NCBI GenBank assembly: GCA_036407095.1
Contig: DASWZV010000155.1
Location: 1-64,000, forward strand
Origin: Gp6-AA40 sp036407095
Lineage (GTDB): Bacteria; Acidobacteriota; Vicinamibacteria; Vicinamibacterales; UBA2999
DNA: 64,000 nt
Direction of reading: 5' to 3'
Shown one piece after another: positions 33,720 to 41,864 of the stretch; the stretch's first letter is position 1; every line of letters begins with the position of its first letter. The notes under the pieces are model-generated. The model was not told the origin of the DNA and did no database searches. It was given only the letters and a program-made list of their open reading frames with translations. The translations under genes were made by a program, and so were the position numbers.

Positions 33720-35096
33720 ATGAATCACATCCTCGTTGTCGACGACGTGGCCGCGATGGCCGAGCAGTATGCCTACGATTTGAAACGCGTGGGCGGCTAT
33801 CACACGAGTGTCGCTCGTGGTGGAGACGAGGCGCTCGATCTCCTGGCGCGGGAGCCGATCGACTGCGTCGTCCTCGATCTCGAGATGCCCCGCATCGACG
33901 GGTTCGAAGTCCTGCGGCGCATGCAGCAGCGCGACATCGACACCCCGGTCATCGTCTACACCGGCACTGGCAATTACGACCGCTGCGTCCAGGCCGTGCG
34001 CCTCGGCGCATACGGCTTCGTCGACAAGGCGGAGCCGATCGAGCGCGTGGTGCAGGAAATCGAGAACGCGCTCGCGCGCGGGCGCCTGGTCAAAGAAGTG
34101 CGGACGCTGCGGTCGCGGTTCGATGGCGAGACGTTGCTGGTCGGCGACAGTGCGGTGATGCGGAAGCTGCGCGACGCGATTGCACGGGTGGCGCCGATTC
34201 CGAGCAGCGTGCTCATCGTCGGGGAAAGCGGAACGGGGAAGGAACTGGTTGCGCGCGAGCTGCATCGGCGGGGGCCGGGCGAGAAGACGCCGCTCGTGGC
34301 CGTCAACAGCGCGGCCTTACCCGAACAGCTCGTCGAGAGCGAGCTGTTCGGCCACGAGCGCGGCGCGTTCACCGGTGCCGATCGCCTGCGACGAGGCGCG
34401 TTCGAAAACGCCGGCTCCGGGACGTTGTTCCTCGACGAAGTCGGAGAGCTGCCGCTGCCGGCGCAGGCCAAGCTGCTTCGCGTGCTGGAGGATCGGAAGG
34501 TCACGCGCATCGGCGGCGATCGTCCCATCCACGTCACTGCGCGCATCGTCGCAGCCACCAACCGGGAACTCGAGCGCGAGGTCGAGGCGGGCCGCTTTCG
34601 CCAGGATCTGTTGTATCGACTCAACGTCCACATGCTGCGGGTGCCGGCGCTGCGCGATCGGTTGCCGGACATTCCGGCGCTCGTCGATCATCTGCTTCGA
34701 GCGATCGCCTCGCAGCTTGGGGTGCGGCCGAAGACGATTGCGCCGGATGCGGTGGCGCTGCTCGCGGCCTACGACTGGCGGAAGAACAACATCCGCGAGC
34801 TGCGCAACTGCCTCGAGCGGATGCTGATTGCGTCCGATGCGACCGTCGTCACCGCGGGCGATGTTCCACCCGAGATCCGAGCCGAAGACCGGGACGAGGC
34901 CGCGGACATGACCGCCTCGCCAGGGACGCTGAAGGCACTGAAGGCGCATGCCGAGCGGCAGATCGTGCTCGATGCGCTCGAGAAACACGAGTGGCACGTC
35001 ACGCGGACAGCCGAGGCCCTCGGCCTTTCGGATCATTCCAGCCTGCTGAAAATCATGCGTCGTCATGGATTGAGCAGAGGCGCGCACCGGGACTAG
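33720..35096 (+). CDS. Sigma-54-dependent response regulator (NtrC family)
   Basis: 458 residues. Receiver (1-120: ILVVDDVAAMAEQ, phospho-Asp in CVVLDLEMPRIDG, Lys in GFVDKAEP), AAA+ domain with Walker A GESGTGKE, the sigma-54 contact GAFTGAD, LFLDEVGELPLPAQAKLL and R-finger region, and a C-terminal Fis-type HTH (TRTAEALGLSDHSSLLKIMR). All motifs for an active enhancer-binding protein are present. ATG 33720 gives the standard receiver N terminus; upstream in-frame codons come from the AT-rich repeat. The partner kinase is 31908-33602, and a sigma-54 promoter stands 176 bases past this gene. Confidence 0.93.
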   Translation: MNHILVVDDVAAMAEQYAYDLKRVGGYHTSVARGGDEALDLLAREPIDCVVLDLEMPRIDGFEVLRRMQQRDIDTPVIVYTGTGNYDRCVQAVRLGAYGFVDKAEPIERVVQEIENALARGRLVKEVRTLRSRFDGETLLVGDSAVMRKLRDAIARVAPIPSSVLIVGESGTGKELVARELHRRGPGEKTPLVAVNSAALPEQLVESELFGHERGAFTGADRLRRGAFENAGSGTLFLDEVGELPLPAQAKLLRVLEDRKVTRIGGDRPIHVTARIVAATNRELEREVEAGRFRQDLLYRLNVHMLRVPALRDRLPDIPALVDHLLRAIASQLGVRPKTIAPDAVALLAAYDWRKNNIRELRNCLERMLIASDATVVTAGDVPPEIRAEDRDEAADMTASPGTLKALKAHAERQIVLDALEKHEWHVTRTAEALGLSDHSSLLKIMRRHGLSRGAHRD

Positions 35097-35271
35097 CCCC
35101 TTCGAGTCGCTTCGATCGCTCCGAGCAAGCGCCTGTGGGCTTCGGGACACCTGCACATCGGGCCGGTGTCCGCGAAGACACGAAATCGGCGACATCACAC
35201 AGGTTTTGCAAGTTCAAGCAACGCACCGTACCTCAGCGAGTTAGCGGCGGTTGTCCTCTCCGCTCCGCTCG

Positions 35272-35287
35272 TGGCCGGCGACTTGCC
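35272..35287 (+). promoter_or_regulatory. Sigma-54 (-24/-12) promoter
   Basis: TGGCCGGCGACTTGCC matches TGGCACG-N4-TTGC: GG at 35273-35274, exactly ten bases, then GC at 35285-35286. A start near 35298 would leave a leader of about 45 bases with GAGAGGA before the TPR lipoprotein ATG. It lies directly behind an NtrC-family regulator gene, supporting specific control. Confidence 0.65.
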
Positions 35288-35342
35288 CTTGATGGGAAGC
35301 GGCGGCCGCGGTGAGGCGGTCGGCCACACAGGGAGAGGACTT

Positions 35343-36290
35343 ATGAGACCGACACGACATGTCACCGCGATGCTGCTCCTGGCCGCAGTCGGCGTCGCCG
35401 GTTGTTCGAAACGCGATCAGGCCTCGTCTGCGAAGCCCGCGTCGCACGACCTGGCGCAGACGAAACCGATCACGACATCCGCCGAATCACTGGCCGTGAA
35501 GACCGACGGAGAAGGCTTCGATGCGAACGTCGCGCCGAAGCTCACCGGCTCGTTCGCCGATGGCAAAGCGGCCTTCGAGGCCAAGAAGTACGCCGACGCG
35601 ACCGCGATCTTCGAGAGCTACATCGAACGGCGCCCCGGCAACGCGTGGGGCTACTACATGCTCGGCTTGTCAGCATGGAAGAACGGCGATCTCGCGAAGT
35701 CCGAGAAAGCCTTCGAACAGGCGCTGAGCATCGACCCGCACCACGTCAAGAGCCTCGTGAACGTAAGTCGCGTCTTCATCGAGCAGAAGCGTTACGATGA
35801 TGCGATCGAGCGACTGACGCGCGCGTCCGAGATCGATCCGCAGTCGGCGGAGGTGTATCGACTCCTCGGTCGCACCTACAGTGCACTGGGCAAGACCGAC
35901 GACGCCGTGAACGCGTATCGACATGCGATCGAGCTGAACGAGCGCGACGCGTGGTCGATGAACAACATGGGTCTCGTGCTCCTCGACGCCATGCGCGCCG
36001 ACGAGGCCCTGCCGCTGTTCGTGAAAGCGGTGGAGATCCGGAAGGACATGCCCGAGTTCCAGAACAACCTGGGAATGGCGCTCGAGCACACCGGACGCTT
36101 CAAGGCCGCGGCCACGGCCTACACCGCCGCGCTGACGGCCAATCCCAACTTCGACAAGGCGAAGAAGAACCTGGCGCGTGTCGAAGCCGTCAAGAGCGGA
36201 CCCGAGGAACCGTTCACGATCGTCCCCGAGTCGGCGACGACCGGTGGGGACGTGAAGAATCCGGGTGATGAGAAGAACGCGAGCAAGTGA
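35343..36290 (+). CDS. TPR-repeat lipoprotein
   Basis: 315 residues. Signal peptide with lipobox LLLAAVGVAGC (Cys near 19), a Ser/Thr/Lys-rich linker, then about six TPR units from residue 65 on (ADGKAAFEAKKYADATAIFE, WGYYMLGLSAWKNGDLAKSE, AEVYRLLGRTYSALGKTDDA). The C-terminal tail is Gly/Asp/Lys-rich. It is probably an envelope scaffold or assembly factor; the partner is unknown. AGAGGA sits 6 bases before ATG 35343. It is the likely target of the sigma-54 promoter at 35272-35287 and hence of the preceding two-component system. Confidence 0.85.
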   Translation: MRPTRHVTAMLLLAAVGVAGCSKRDQASSAKPASHDLAQTKPITTSAESLAVKTDGEGFDANVAPKLTGSFADGKAAFEAKKYADATAIFESYIERRPGNAWGYYMLGLSAWKNGDLAKSEKAFEQALSIDPHHVKSLVNVSRVFIEQKRYDDAIERLTRASEIDPQSAEVYRLLGRTYSALGKTDDAVNAYRHAIELNERDAWSMNNMGLVLLDAMRADEALPLFVKAVEIRKDMPEFQNNLGMALEHTGRFKAAATAYTAALTANPNFDKAKKNLARVEAVKSGPEEPFTIVPESATTGGDVKNPGDEKNASK

Positions 36291-36300
36291 CCGCCGGCAA

Positions 36301-36457
36301 CGGGGAAGACCGGGGGGAATGGGATCACACGGGGATAACGGGGGAAACGGGATCTTTGATTCGAATTCCCGGTCGCCCCGTTTTCCCCGTTTCCCCCGTG
36401 TGACTTCCCGTTAACCCCGTTGTCCCCGTGTGATCCCGTTCCCCCCGTCTTCCTCCG
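36301..36457. repeat. Long imperfect inverted repeat of CGGGG-type words
   Basis: Left arm 36301-36345 and right arm 36415-36457 are near-complementary (both contain, on opposite strands, GGGATCACACGGGGA and GGGGGGAA). The centre repeats shorter ACGGGGGAAACGGG words. It fills about half of the 325-bp gap behind the TPR lipoprotein; the remaining 36458-36615 shows nothing recognisable. It may terminate transcription by a strong hairpin or be a MITE-like element. Confidence 0.75.
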
Positions 36458-36615
36458 TTGCCCTGTGTCCAACAGCACACCCACGCTGCCCCCCGCACAC
36501 GCAACCAACGACGACGTCGGAATCGTGACTCCCCGGAACACGCACGCGTGCAACGTGTTGTCGCCTCCCTCGATCGGCACAGCAGACGGCAGCCGCGTTG
36601 CTCAGACCGCTCGGC

Positions 36616-38637
36616 ATGAGAATCTCACTTCGCTGCTTCGTCGCGACTGTTGTCGTCTGCCTCCTCCTCACACCCGATGGCGCTCGAGCCCAAGACGATC
36701 GAGCACCTGCTGACAAGACGCTCTCTCCGTTCTTCTTCGTTGAAGGGGGAGACCCCGCGATCGATCGCCTACCCTTGAAGGACACGCGCGTCGATGTCGC
36801 GATCACCGGCGTCATCGCCGACGTGACGGTCCGCCAGGTGTACGAGAACCGCGGATCGCGGCCGATTCACGCGCGCTACGTCTTTCCCGCGTCGACCCGC
36901 GCCGCGGTCTACGGTCTGACGATGACCGTGGGCGAGGTGCGCACCGTAGCCAAGATCAAAGAGCGCGAACAGGCGTCGCGCGAATTCGAAGCCGCGAAGC
37001 GTGAAGGCAAGAGCGCATCGCTGCTCGAGGAGAGCCGCCCGAACGTGTTCACGATGAAGCTGGCCAACGTGCTGCCAGGCGACATCGTCGTCGTCGAGCT
37101 CAAATACACCGAGCTGCTCGTGCCAACTGACGGCGTGTACGAGTTCGTGTATCCGACGGTGGTCGGGCCACGGTACTCCGAGAAGACCGAAAGCCAGGCG
37201 TCGCCGGGGGACGAATTCCTGAGGGCGCCATATACCCGTCAGGGTGAGTTGCCGCGCAGCGAGTTCCACGTTGCCGGCGTGATTTCGACCGGCGTGCCGA
37301 TCCGCGATCTTGCCTCGTCCTCACATCAGCTCATGGTTCGCTCGATTGCGCCCGGGCGCGCAGAGATCACGCTCGCCGACTCGGAGCGGTTGTCCGGCAA
37401 CCGCGACTTCATACTCCGCTACGGTTTGGCCGGTCGTGAGATCGCGTCGGGACTGATGCTGTATCAGGGTCACGACGAGAACTTCTTCCTGCTCATGGCG
37501 GAGCCGCCGCAGATCGTTCAGCCGGATCAGATTCCTCCGCGCGAGTACATCTTCGTGCTCGACGTGTCGGGATCGATGAACGGCTTTCCGCTGGATACAG
37601 CGAAGAAGCTGATGGGCGATCTGGTCAACGTGATGCGCCCCTCCGACACCTTCAACATCGTCGTATTCGCCGACGGCTCCGAAACGTTCTCGCGAACATC
37701 AGTGCCGGCGACGCCGCCCAATCTCACGCGCGCGCTCCAGTTCATCGGCCGGAAGAACGGCGGCGGTGGCACGCGGCTCCTGGCGGCGCTCCAGCAAGCG
37801 GTTGCCGTGCCCCGTCAATCGACGATGTCGCGGAGCATCGTGCTCGTCACCGATGGGTACATCGAGGCGGAGTCGGATGTGTTCGACTACGTTCGCGGCC
37901 AACTGGATGACGTCAATTTCTTCGCATTCGGCATCGGCAGCAGCGTGAACCGCTTTCTCATCGAGGGCGTCGCACACGCCGGCCTGGGCGAGCCGTTCAT
38001 CGTTACCGAGCCGGGCGGATCCGAAGCGGCGGCGACGCGACTGCGCCGCTACATCGACACGCCCGTGCTCACCGGGATCGAGGTGAAGTTCAAGGGATTC
38101 GACGTCTACGACGTCGAGCCGGGAAAGGTGCCCGATCTGTTTGCCCGCCGTCCGATCGTCGTCTTTGGCAAGTGGCGAGGCGAGGCTGCCGGCTCGATCG
38201 ACATTTCGGGAAAGACCGGTCGCGGCGCGTATCAGACGTCGATTCCCGTCTCGCCTGCGAACGCCGATGCGCGGCACGCCGCCCTGCGGCATCTCTGGGC
38301 ACGAACGCGGATCGCGGAGTTGTCCGACTTCGGCCCGAGCACACGGAACGAGGACCGGGTGAAGGAGATCACCTCGCTGGGCCTCACGTACGGCCTGCTG
38401 ACGAAATACACGTCGTTCATCGCAGTTCAGGAGGTCGTGCGGCGTGTGACCGATGCCGCCGCCGACGTGAATCAACCGTTGCCGCTTCCGGCCGGCGTGT
38501 CGGATTCCGCGGTCGGCGTCACGAGGGGCCCCGAGCCGGACATCCTGTGGCTGGCCGCGCTCGTTGCGGCTCTGTACGTAGTGTCCGGCTTCAGCCGGAC
38601 TGTACGTAGTGTCCGGCTTGAGCCGGACCGTAGGTAG
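36616..38637 (+). CDS. VIT/von Willebrand A domain surface protein with PEP-CTERM-like tail
   Basis: 673 residues. Signal peptide (CFVATVVVCLLLTPDGARA), VIT domain (about 40-170: DVAITGVIADVTVRQVYENR, ARYVFPASTRAAVYGLTM), VWA domain (about 315-480) with an intact MIDAS start VLDVSGSMNG, and a C-terminal beta region. The end reads GPEP, hydrophobic DILWLAALVAALYVVSGF, then an Arg-rich tail, the layout of exosortase sorting signals. The last 20 residues are encoded by dispersed 28-bp repeat units. ATG 36616 is chosen over TTG 36598 as it starts the signal peptide. An exosortase gene follows at 72 bases, so this is its probable target. Confidence 0.85.
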   Translation: MRISLRCFVATVVVCLLLTPDGARAQDDRAPADKTLSPFFFVEGGDPAIDRLPLKDTRVDVAITGVIADVTVRQVYENRGSRPIHARYVFPASTRAAVYGLTMTVGEVRTVAKIKEREQASREFEAAKREGKSASLLEESRPNVFTMKLANVLPGDIVVVELKYTELLVPTDGVYEFVYPTVVGPRYSEKTESQASPGDEFLRAPYTRQGELPRSEFHVAGVISTGVPIRDLASSSHQLMVRSIAPGRAEITLADSERLSGNRDFILRYGLAGREIASGLMLYQGHDENFFLLMAEPPQIVQPDQIPPREYIFVLDVSGSMNGFPLDTAKKLMGDLVNVMRPSDTFNIVVFADGSETFSRTSVPATPPNLTRALQFIGRKNGGGGTRLLAALQQAVAVPRQSTMSRSIVLVTDGYIEAESDVFDYVRGQLDDVNFFAFGIGSSVNRFLIEGVAHAGLGEPFIVTEPGGSEAAATRLRRYIDTPVLTGIEVKFKGFDVYDVEPGKVPDLFARRPIVVFGKWRGEAAGSIDISGKTGRGAYQTSIPVSPANADARHAALRHLWARTRIAELSDFGPSTRNEDRVKEITSLGLTYGLLTKYTSFIAVQEVVRRVTDAAADVNQPLPLPAGVSDSAVGVTRGPEPDILWLAALVAALYVVSGFSRTVRSVRLEPDRR

Positions 38638-38656
38638 CGTCCGGCTTCAGCCGGAG
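38573..38656 (+). repeat. Three tandem 28-bp REP-like units
   Basis: Units start at 38573, 38601 and 38629. The first two read TGTACGTAGTGTCCGGCTT(C/G)-AGCCGGAC, and the third is a diverged copy. Each contains the dyad GTCCGGCT-TC-AGCCGGAC or a one-base variant. The first two units and the start of the third encode the C terminus of the VIT protein, whose TAG lies in the third unit. A single inverted copy is at 28-51. Confidence 0.9.
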
Positions 38657-38675
38657 CCCATTCACGATCGTTGTG

Positions 38676-38697
38676 AGGCGGGTCTTCAGACCCGCCT
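38676..38697. repeat. GC-rich perfect hairpin between VIT and exosortase genes
   Basis: AGGCGGGTCT-TC-AGACCCGCCT is a perfect 10-2-10 inverted repeat, 38 bases past the VIT stop and 12 before the exosortase ATG. It could reduce readthrough, stabilise the upstream mRNA end or mask the exosortase ribosome site. No T-run follows, so it is not a classical terminator. Its TC centre matches the adjoining repeat units. Confidence 0.65.
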
Positions 38698-38709
38698 CTG
38701 GTCAATGAC

Positions 38710-39225
38710 ATGAAAACGAAGATTCTGGCGGCCGCAGCCACGCTACTGATCGCCTGGAGCCTCAAGCGACACTACGCCGACGCCCGCGTCGACGATCTGT
38801 GGTGGATTCTCAGCCCGACGTCGCGCCTGGTCGGTGTGCTGACCGGCGCGATGTTCACGATGCAGCCAGGCGAAGGGTATTTCTCTCGGGAGCACCTGTT
38901 CCTGATCGAGAAAACCTGCGCCGGCATCAACTTCATGATCGCCGCGTTCGGCATGCTGGTGTGTGCCTCGTGGCACCGCGTCCGATCAGGAATCGCGTCG
39001 ATGCAGGTTCTGAGTGTGAGCCTGCTCGCGAGCTATGCGGCGGCCGTGGTCGTCAATGCCGTACGCATCACGGTCGCCATGTGGCTCGCGGCCCACCCGG
39101 TTGCGCTGTCAACCCTCAGTGCCGCCGATATCCATCGGCTCGAGGGGATCACGGTGTACTTCGGCGGACTAGTGGCGCTCCATGAGGTCGCGCGGCAATT
39201 GGATCGTCGCGCGGTCACCATATGA
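38710..39225 (+). CDS. Small exosortase-family protein (exosortase K-like)
   Basis: 171-residue integral membrane protein with the exosortase catalytic set: Cys70 in EKTCAGINFM, Arg119 in VVNAVRITVAM and His142 in AADIHRLEGI. Exosortases cleave PEP-CTERM tails of exported proteins. It is much shorter than EpsH-type exosortases, which fits the small dedicated types; I think exosortase K is the closest, but the subtype is uncertain. It lies between the VIT protein, which carries a candidate tail, and a 75-residue membrane protein that overlaps its stop by ATGA. No other PEP-CTERM gene is seen in the window. Confidence 0.82.
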   Translation: MKTKILAAAATLLIAWSLKRHYADARVDDLWWILSPTSRLVGVLTGAMFTMQPGEGYFSREHLFLIEKTCAGINFMIAAFGMLVCASWHRVRSGIASMQVLSVSLLASYAAAVVVNAVRITVAMWLAAHPVALSTLSAADIHRLEGITVYFGGLVALHEVARQLDRRAVTI

Positions 39226-39449
39226 ACCGCACTCTCGGGACGAGAGTCGGCCGCGCGTTCCGCCGAATGGCACTCCCGTTGATCTCGTACTACGGCATCA
39301 CGTTCGCGCTTCCACTGATGAACGGCGCGGCACAGTCGGGCGCCGCATTCGTGGAACACGCGCTGATCGTGCTCGTCGTTCCACCCTCCATCATCGTCCT
39401 GGTGTGCGCGGTTGGCACCTTCACTCGCGCGGTGATCGCGCGTCACTGA
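39222..39449 (+). CDS. Small two-helix membrane protein coupled to the exosortase
   Basis: 75 residues. Basic N terminus (MNRTLGTRVGRAFRRM), first hydrophobic segment ALPLISYYGITFALPLMNGA and second HALIVLVVPPSIIVLVCAVG, with a basic end (RAVIARH). The ATG overlaps the exosortase stop (ATGA), so it is translationally coupled. The hydropathy and coupling support a real gene; I recognise no family. It may be a partner or stabiliser of the exosortase. The convergent gene ends 6 bases further on. Confidence 0.65.
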   Translation: MNRTLGTRVGRAFRRMALPLISYYGITFALPLMNGAAQSGAAFVEHALIVLVVPPSIIVLVCAVGTFTRAVIARH

Positions 39450-39455
39450 ACGGTG

Positions 39456-40472
39456 CTAGGCAACCGTGTAATACAAGAATTCGCCCGCCGGCGTTTTCGC
39501 GAGCGGCTTTCGCAGGTCCAGATGGTTCGTCGGCTTTCCGTCGAGCAACTCACCCATGTGCACGAAGAACCCGGCGAGATCCTGCAGCGGGTTGCCGAGA
39601 TCGAGATCGAACTCCGCGTAGGTGTGCGGACTGTCGGCCGGCGGCACCGCAACGACGACCTGCATCGATGGGCGACCCTCGGCGCGAAAGCTCAGAAGAT
39701 TCGTGAACCGCGCTTTGACGTCCGGTGACTCCGGCATCTCGGTCAGCAATCGCCCGTGTATCGGCGCATGTGGGGTGCCTTCGGCGTAGAACGGTCGGTT
39801 CGGATCGTTCGCGAGCGTCTGCAGCGAGTCGACCAGCTTCCGGTCGACTTTCGCGTAGATGCGATCGTTGGCAACCATGAAGACGTCGTTCACCAGCCGA
39901 ATGAGCGGCGCCCCCGGGGAGGGCCGTGTTCGAAGCGACGCCATCAGATTCAAGAGACACGCCTGACGGGTCGGCCGTCGCGCCGCATCGACCAGCCAAT
40001 CGCCCGCGGACACACCGTTCAATGTGGATCGCTCGAGCACCGCGATGATGTCCTCGTCCGCGTCGCTCAGATCGACGGCCACGGATCGATCGTCCATCTG
40101 CACGTTGATCTGCACGACCGCCGATCCGTCGTGATCGACCACCGCGGTTTGCAACTGAGGTGACTTGGCCTCCTCGATTTGCACGCGCAACCCGTAGCGC
40201 CCTTCCGGAAGCGCATGCTCGTTCGCGCCGCGCAGCACGATCGACCCGTTGGCCACCGAGAGATTGAGCTTGAACTGTCCCGGCTGCCATCCCTGGATCC
40301 GTCTCACGCTGTCCATGCGGACCCGGGTGATCTCGTTTCGCGGAGTGAATTCGATCCCGACCGTTCGCTCGAGCGGATCCGGTTCATCGAACTCGATTCC
40401 GCCTGGTAGCTGACGACGGACACGCAGTCGTCTGTCGTTCTTCTTGAACTGGACTTCGATCAGCTCGTTCAT
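39456..40472 (-). CDS. Protein of unknown function
   Basis: 338 residues, soluble, no signal peptide or membrane helix. The N-terminal half looks like beta-sandwich (VEFTPRNEITRVRMDSVRRI, then GQFKLNLSVANGSIVLRG and GRYGLRVQIEEAKS), the middle is helical (GDWLVDAARRPTRQACLLNL) and the C-terminal third is mixed (RAEGRPSMQVVVAVPPADS). The first 150 residues could be a binding module; the KVDRKLVDSLQTLANDP segment is conserved-looking. No domain recognised. It is transcribed toward the small membrane protein and divergent from the amidase gene. Confidence 0.7.
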   Translation of the reverse strand: MNELIEVQFKKNDRRLRVRRQLPGGIEFDEPDPLERTVGIEFTPRNEITRVRMDSVRRIQGWQPGQFKLNLSVANGSIVLRGANEHALPEGRYGLRVQIEEAKSPQLQTAVVDHDGSAVVQINVQMDDRSVAVDLSDADEDIIAVLERSTLNGVSAGDWLVDAARRPTRQACLLNLMASLRTRPSPGAPLIRLVNDVFMVANDRIYAKVDRKLVDSLQTLANDPNRPFYAEGTPHAPIHGRLLTEMPESPDVKARFTNLLSFRAEGRPSMQVVVAVPPADSPHTYAEFDLDLGNPLQDLAGFFVHMGELLDGKPTNHLDLRKPLAKTPAGEFLYYTVA

Positions 40473-40619
40473 GCGTGCGACTCCGATGACACCATGGCGC
40501 CGACTGTACCTGAAACCTCAGCCGTCGGAAAGCGTTCGAAGATCGCAAGGCGTATCAAGCGGGGCGTCGCGAGGAAGCGCAGACTGAAGCTGTCGAGAGC
40601 AACCGAGTGGAGCACAGCC

Positions 40620-41864
40620 ATGAAAGCATCGAGTGAGCCCGGGACATCGAGTCTGCAGCGCCTGACCGACGTCAGCGAGTCGATACGGCTGCGACGGCTG
40701 TCCCCTGTGGACGTAGTGATGACGTGTCTCGAACGCATCGAACGCCTTCAGCCGCATCTCAATGCGTTCATCACCGTGGCCGCGGACGCTGCGCTCGATG
40801 CAGCGAAGACTGCCGAGCGCGAAATACAACAGGGGCGATGGAGAGGTCCCGTGCACGGGATTCCAGTCGGCATCAAAGATTTCTACGACACCGCTGGCGT
40901 CCGGACCACCGCCGCGTTCGAGCGCTTCAAGGAACGGACACCAAGAAGGGATGCGGTGAGCGTCGAGAGGTTGAAGCGAGCGGGCGCAATCATGATCGGC
41001 AAGACGAACATGCACACGCTCGGCATGGGCACCACGGGACTCGACAGCTGCTTCGGCCCTGTCAGGAATCCGTGGAACGCCGACTACATCCCGGGCGGAT
41101 CGTCGAGCGGGTCCGCAGCCGCCGTCGCGAGCGGCATGTGTTTCGCCACCCTCGATACCGACGCCATCGGTTCATGTCGTTTGCCGGCCGCGTGTTGTGG
41201 CGTCGTCGGCTTCAAGGGGTCGTACGATGCGATCGACGTGAACGGAATCCTCGAGGGTGAGCAACCGCCGGACGACACGATTCGGTGGCTGTCGCACGCG
41301 GGGTTGACGACCCGCAGTGTTCAGGATGCTGCGATGGTTTTCGACGTTCTGGCGAAGCGCGATGACCCTGCGTCAGCGTTGCATGCCGATCTGTCGAGCG
41401 AGAGCCGCTTCCGCATTGGCATCGCTGACAACGTCAAGGTCGACGAAGACGTAGCGCGCGTGTTCGACAACGCCGTCGCCGCGATTCGCGAGCTGGGTCA
41501 CTTCATGAGGCCCGTGCCCGCCCCGCTCATCGACCTCCGCAGGGGGATCGCCAATATCGGGGCGGATCGAGAATCGATCGGCCGCCTTGCGTTCGGCGCG
41601 ATCGATATGCTGGTCCTTCCAACGACCACAACGACGACGCCGACCGTGAGAGATGCGGCCAGGAATCCTCAGGCTCTCTCGCCGGAGCTCACGATGTTTG
41701 CCAACTATTACGGTCTCCCTACGGTGAGTGTGCCATGCGGCGTCGATCGCCAGGGGATGCCGCTGGGATTGCAGGTTGTGGGGAGGCCCCACGACGATCT
41801 TGCCGTTCTTGCGCTCGCCTCTCAGTTCTCGAGTACAGAGTCAGGCACGCGCGACCACACGTGA
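40620..41864 (+). CDS. Amidase-signature family enzyme, shortened in the middle
   Basis: 414 residues from ATG 40620 (the open frame extends upstream to 40494 with a basic, unlikely N terminus). Ser-Ser-Lys triad present: Lys in PVGIKDFYDTAGV, cis-Ser in YIPGGSSSGSAAAVASG and nucleophile Ser in TDAIGSCRLPAACCG. The C-terminal ANYYGLPTVSVPCGVDRQG and GLQVVGRPHDD are typical. Between RPVPAPLIDL and GAIDMLVLPTT only about 30 residues remain, where family members usually have about 100-130, so a large internal in-frame deletion is likely. The C terminus overlaps the convergent aldolase gene by 24 bases. Confidence 0.8.
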   Translation: MKASSEPGTSSLQRLTDVSESIRLRRLSPVDVVMTCLERIERLQPHLNAFITVAADAALDAAKTAEREIQQGRWRGPVHGIPVGIKDFYDTAGVRTTAAFERFKERTPRRDAVSVERLKRAGAIMIGKTNMHTLGMGTTGLDSCFGPVRNPWNADYIPGGSSSGSAAAVASGMCFATLDTDAIGSCRLPAACCGVVGFKGSYDAIDVNGILEGEQPPDDTIRWLSHAGLTTRSVQDAAMVFDVLAKRDDPASALHADLSSESRFRIGIADNVKVDEDVARVFDNAVAAIRELGHFMRPVPAPLIDLRRGIANIGADRESIGRLAFGAIDMLVLPTTTTTTPTVRDAARNPQALSPELTMFANYYGLPTVSVPCGVDRQGMPLGLQVVGRPHDDLAVLALASQFSSTESGTRDHT

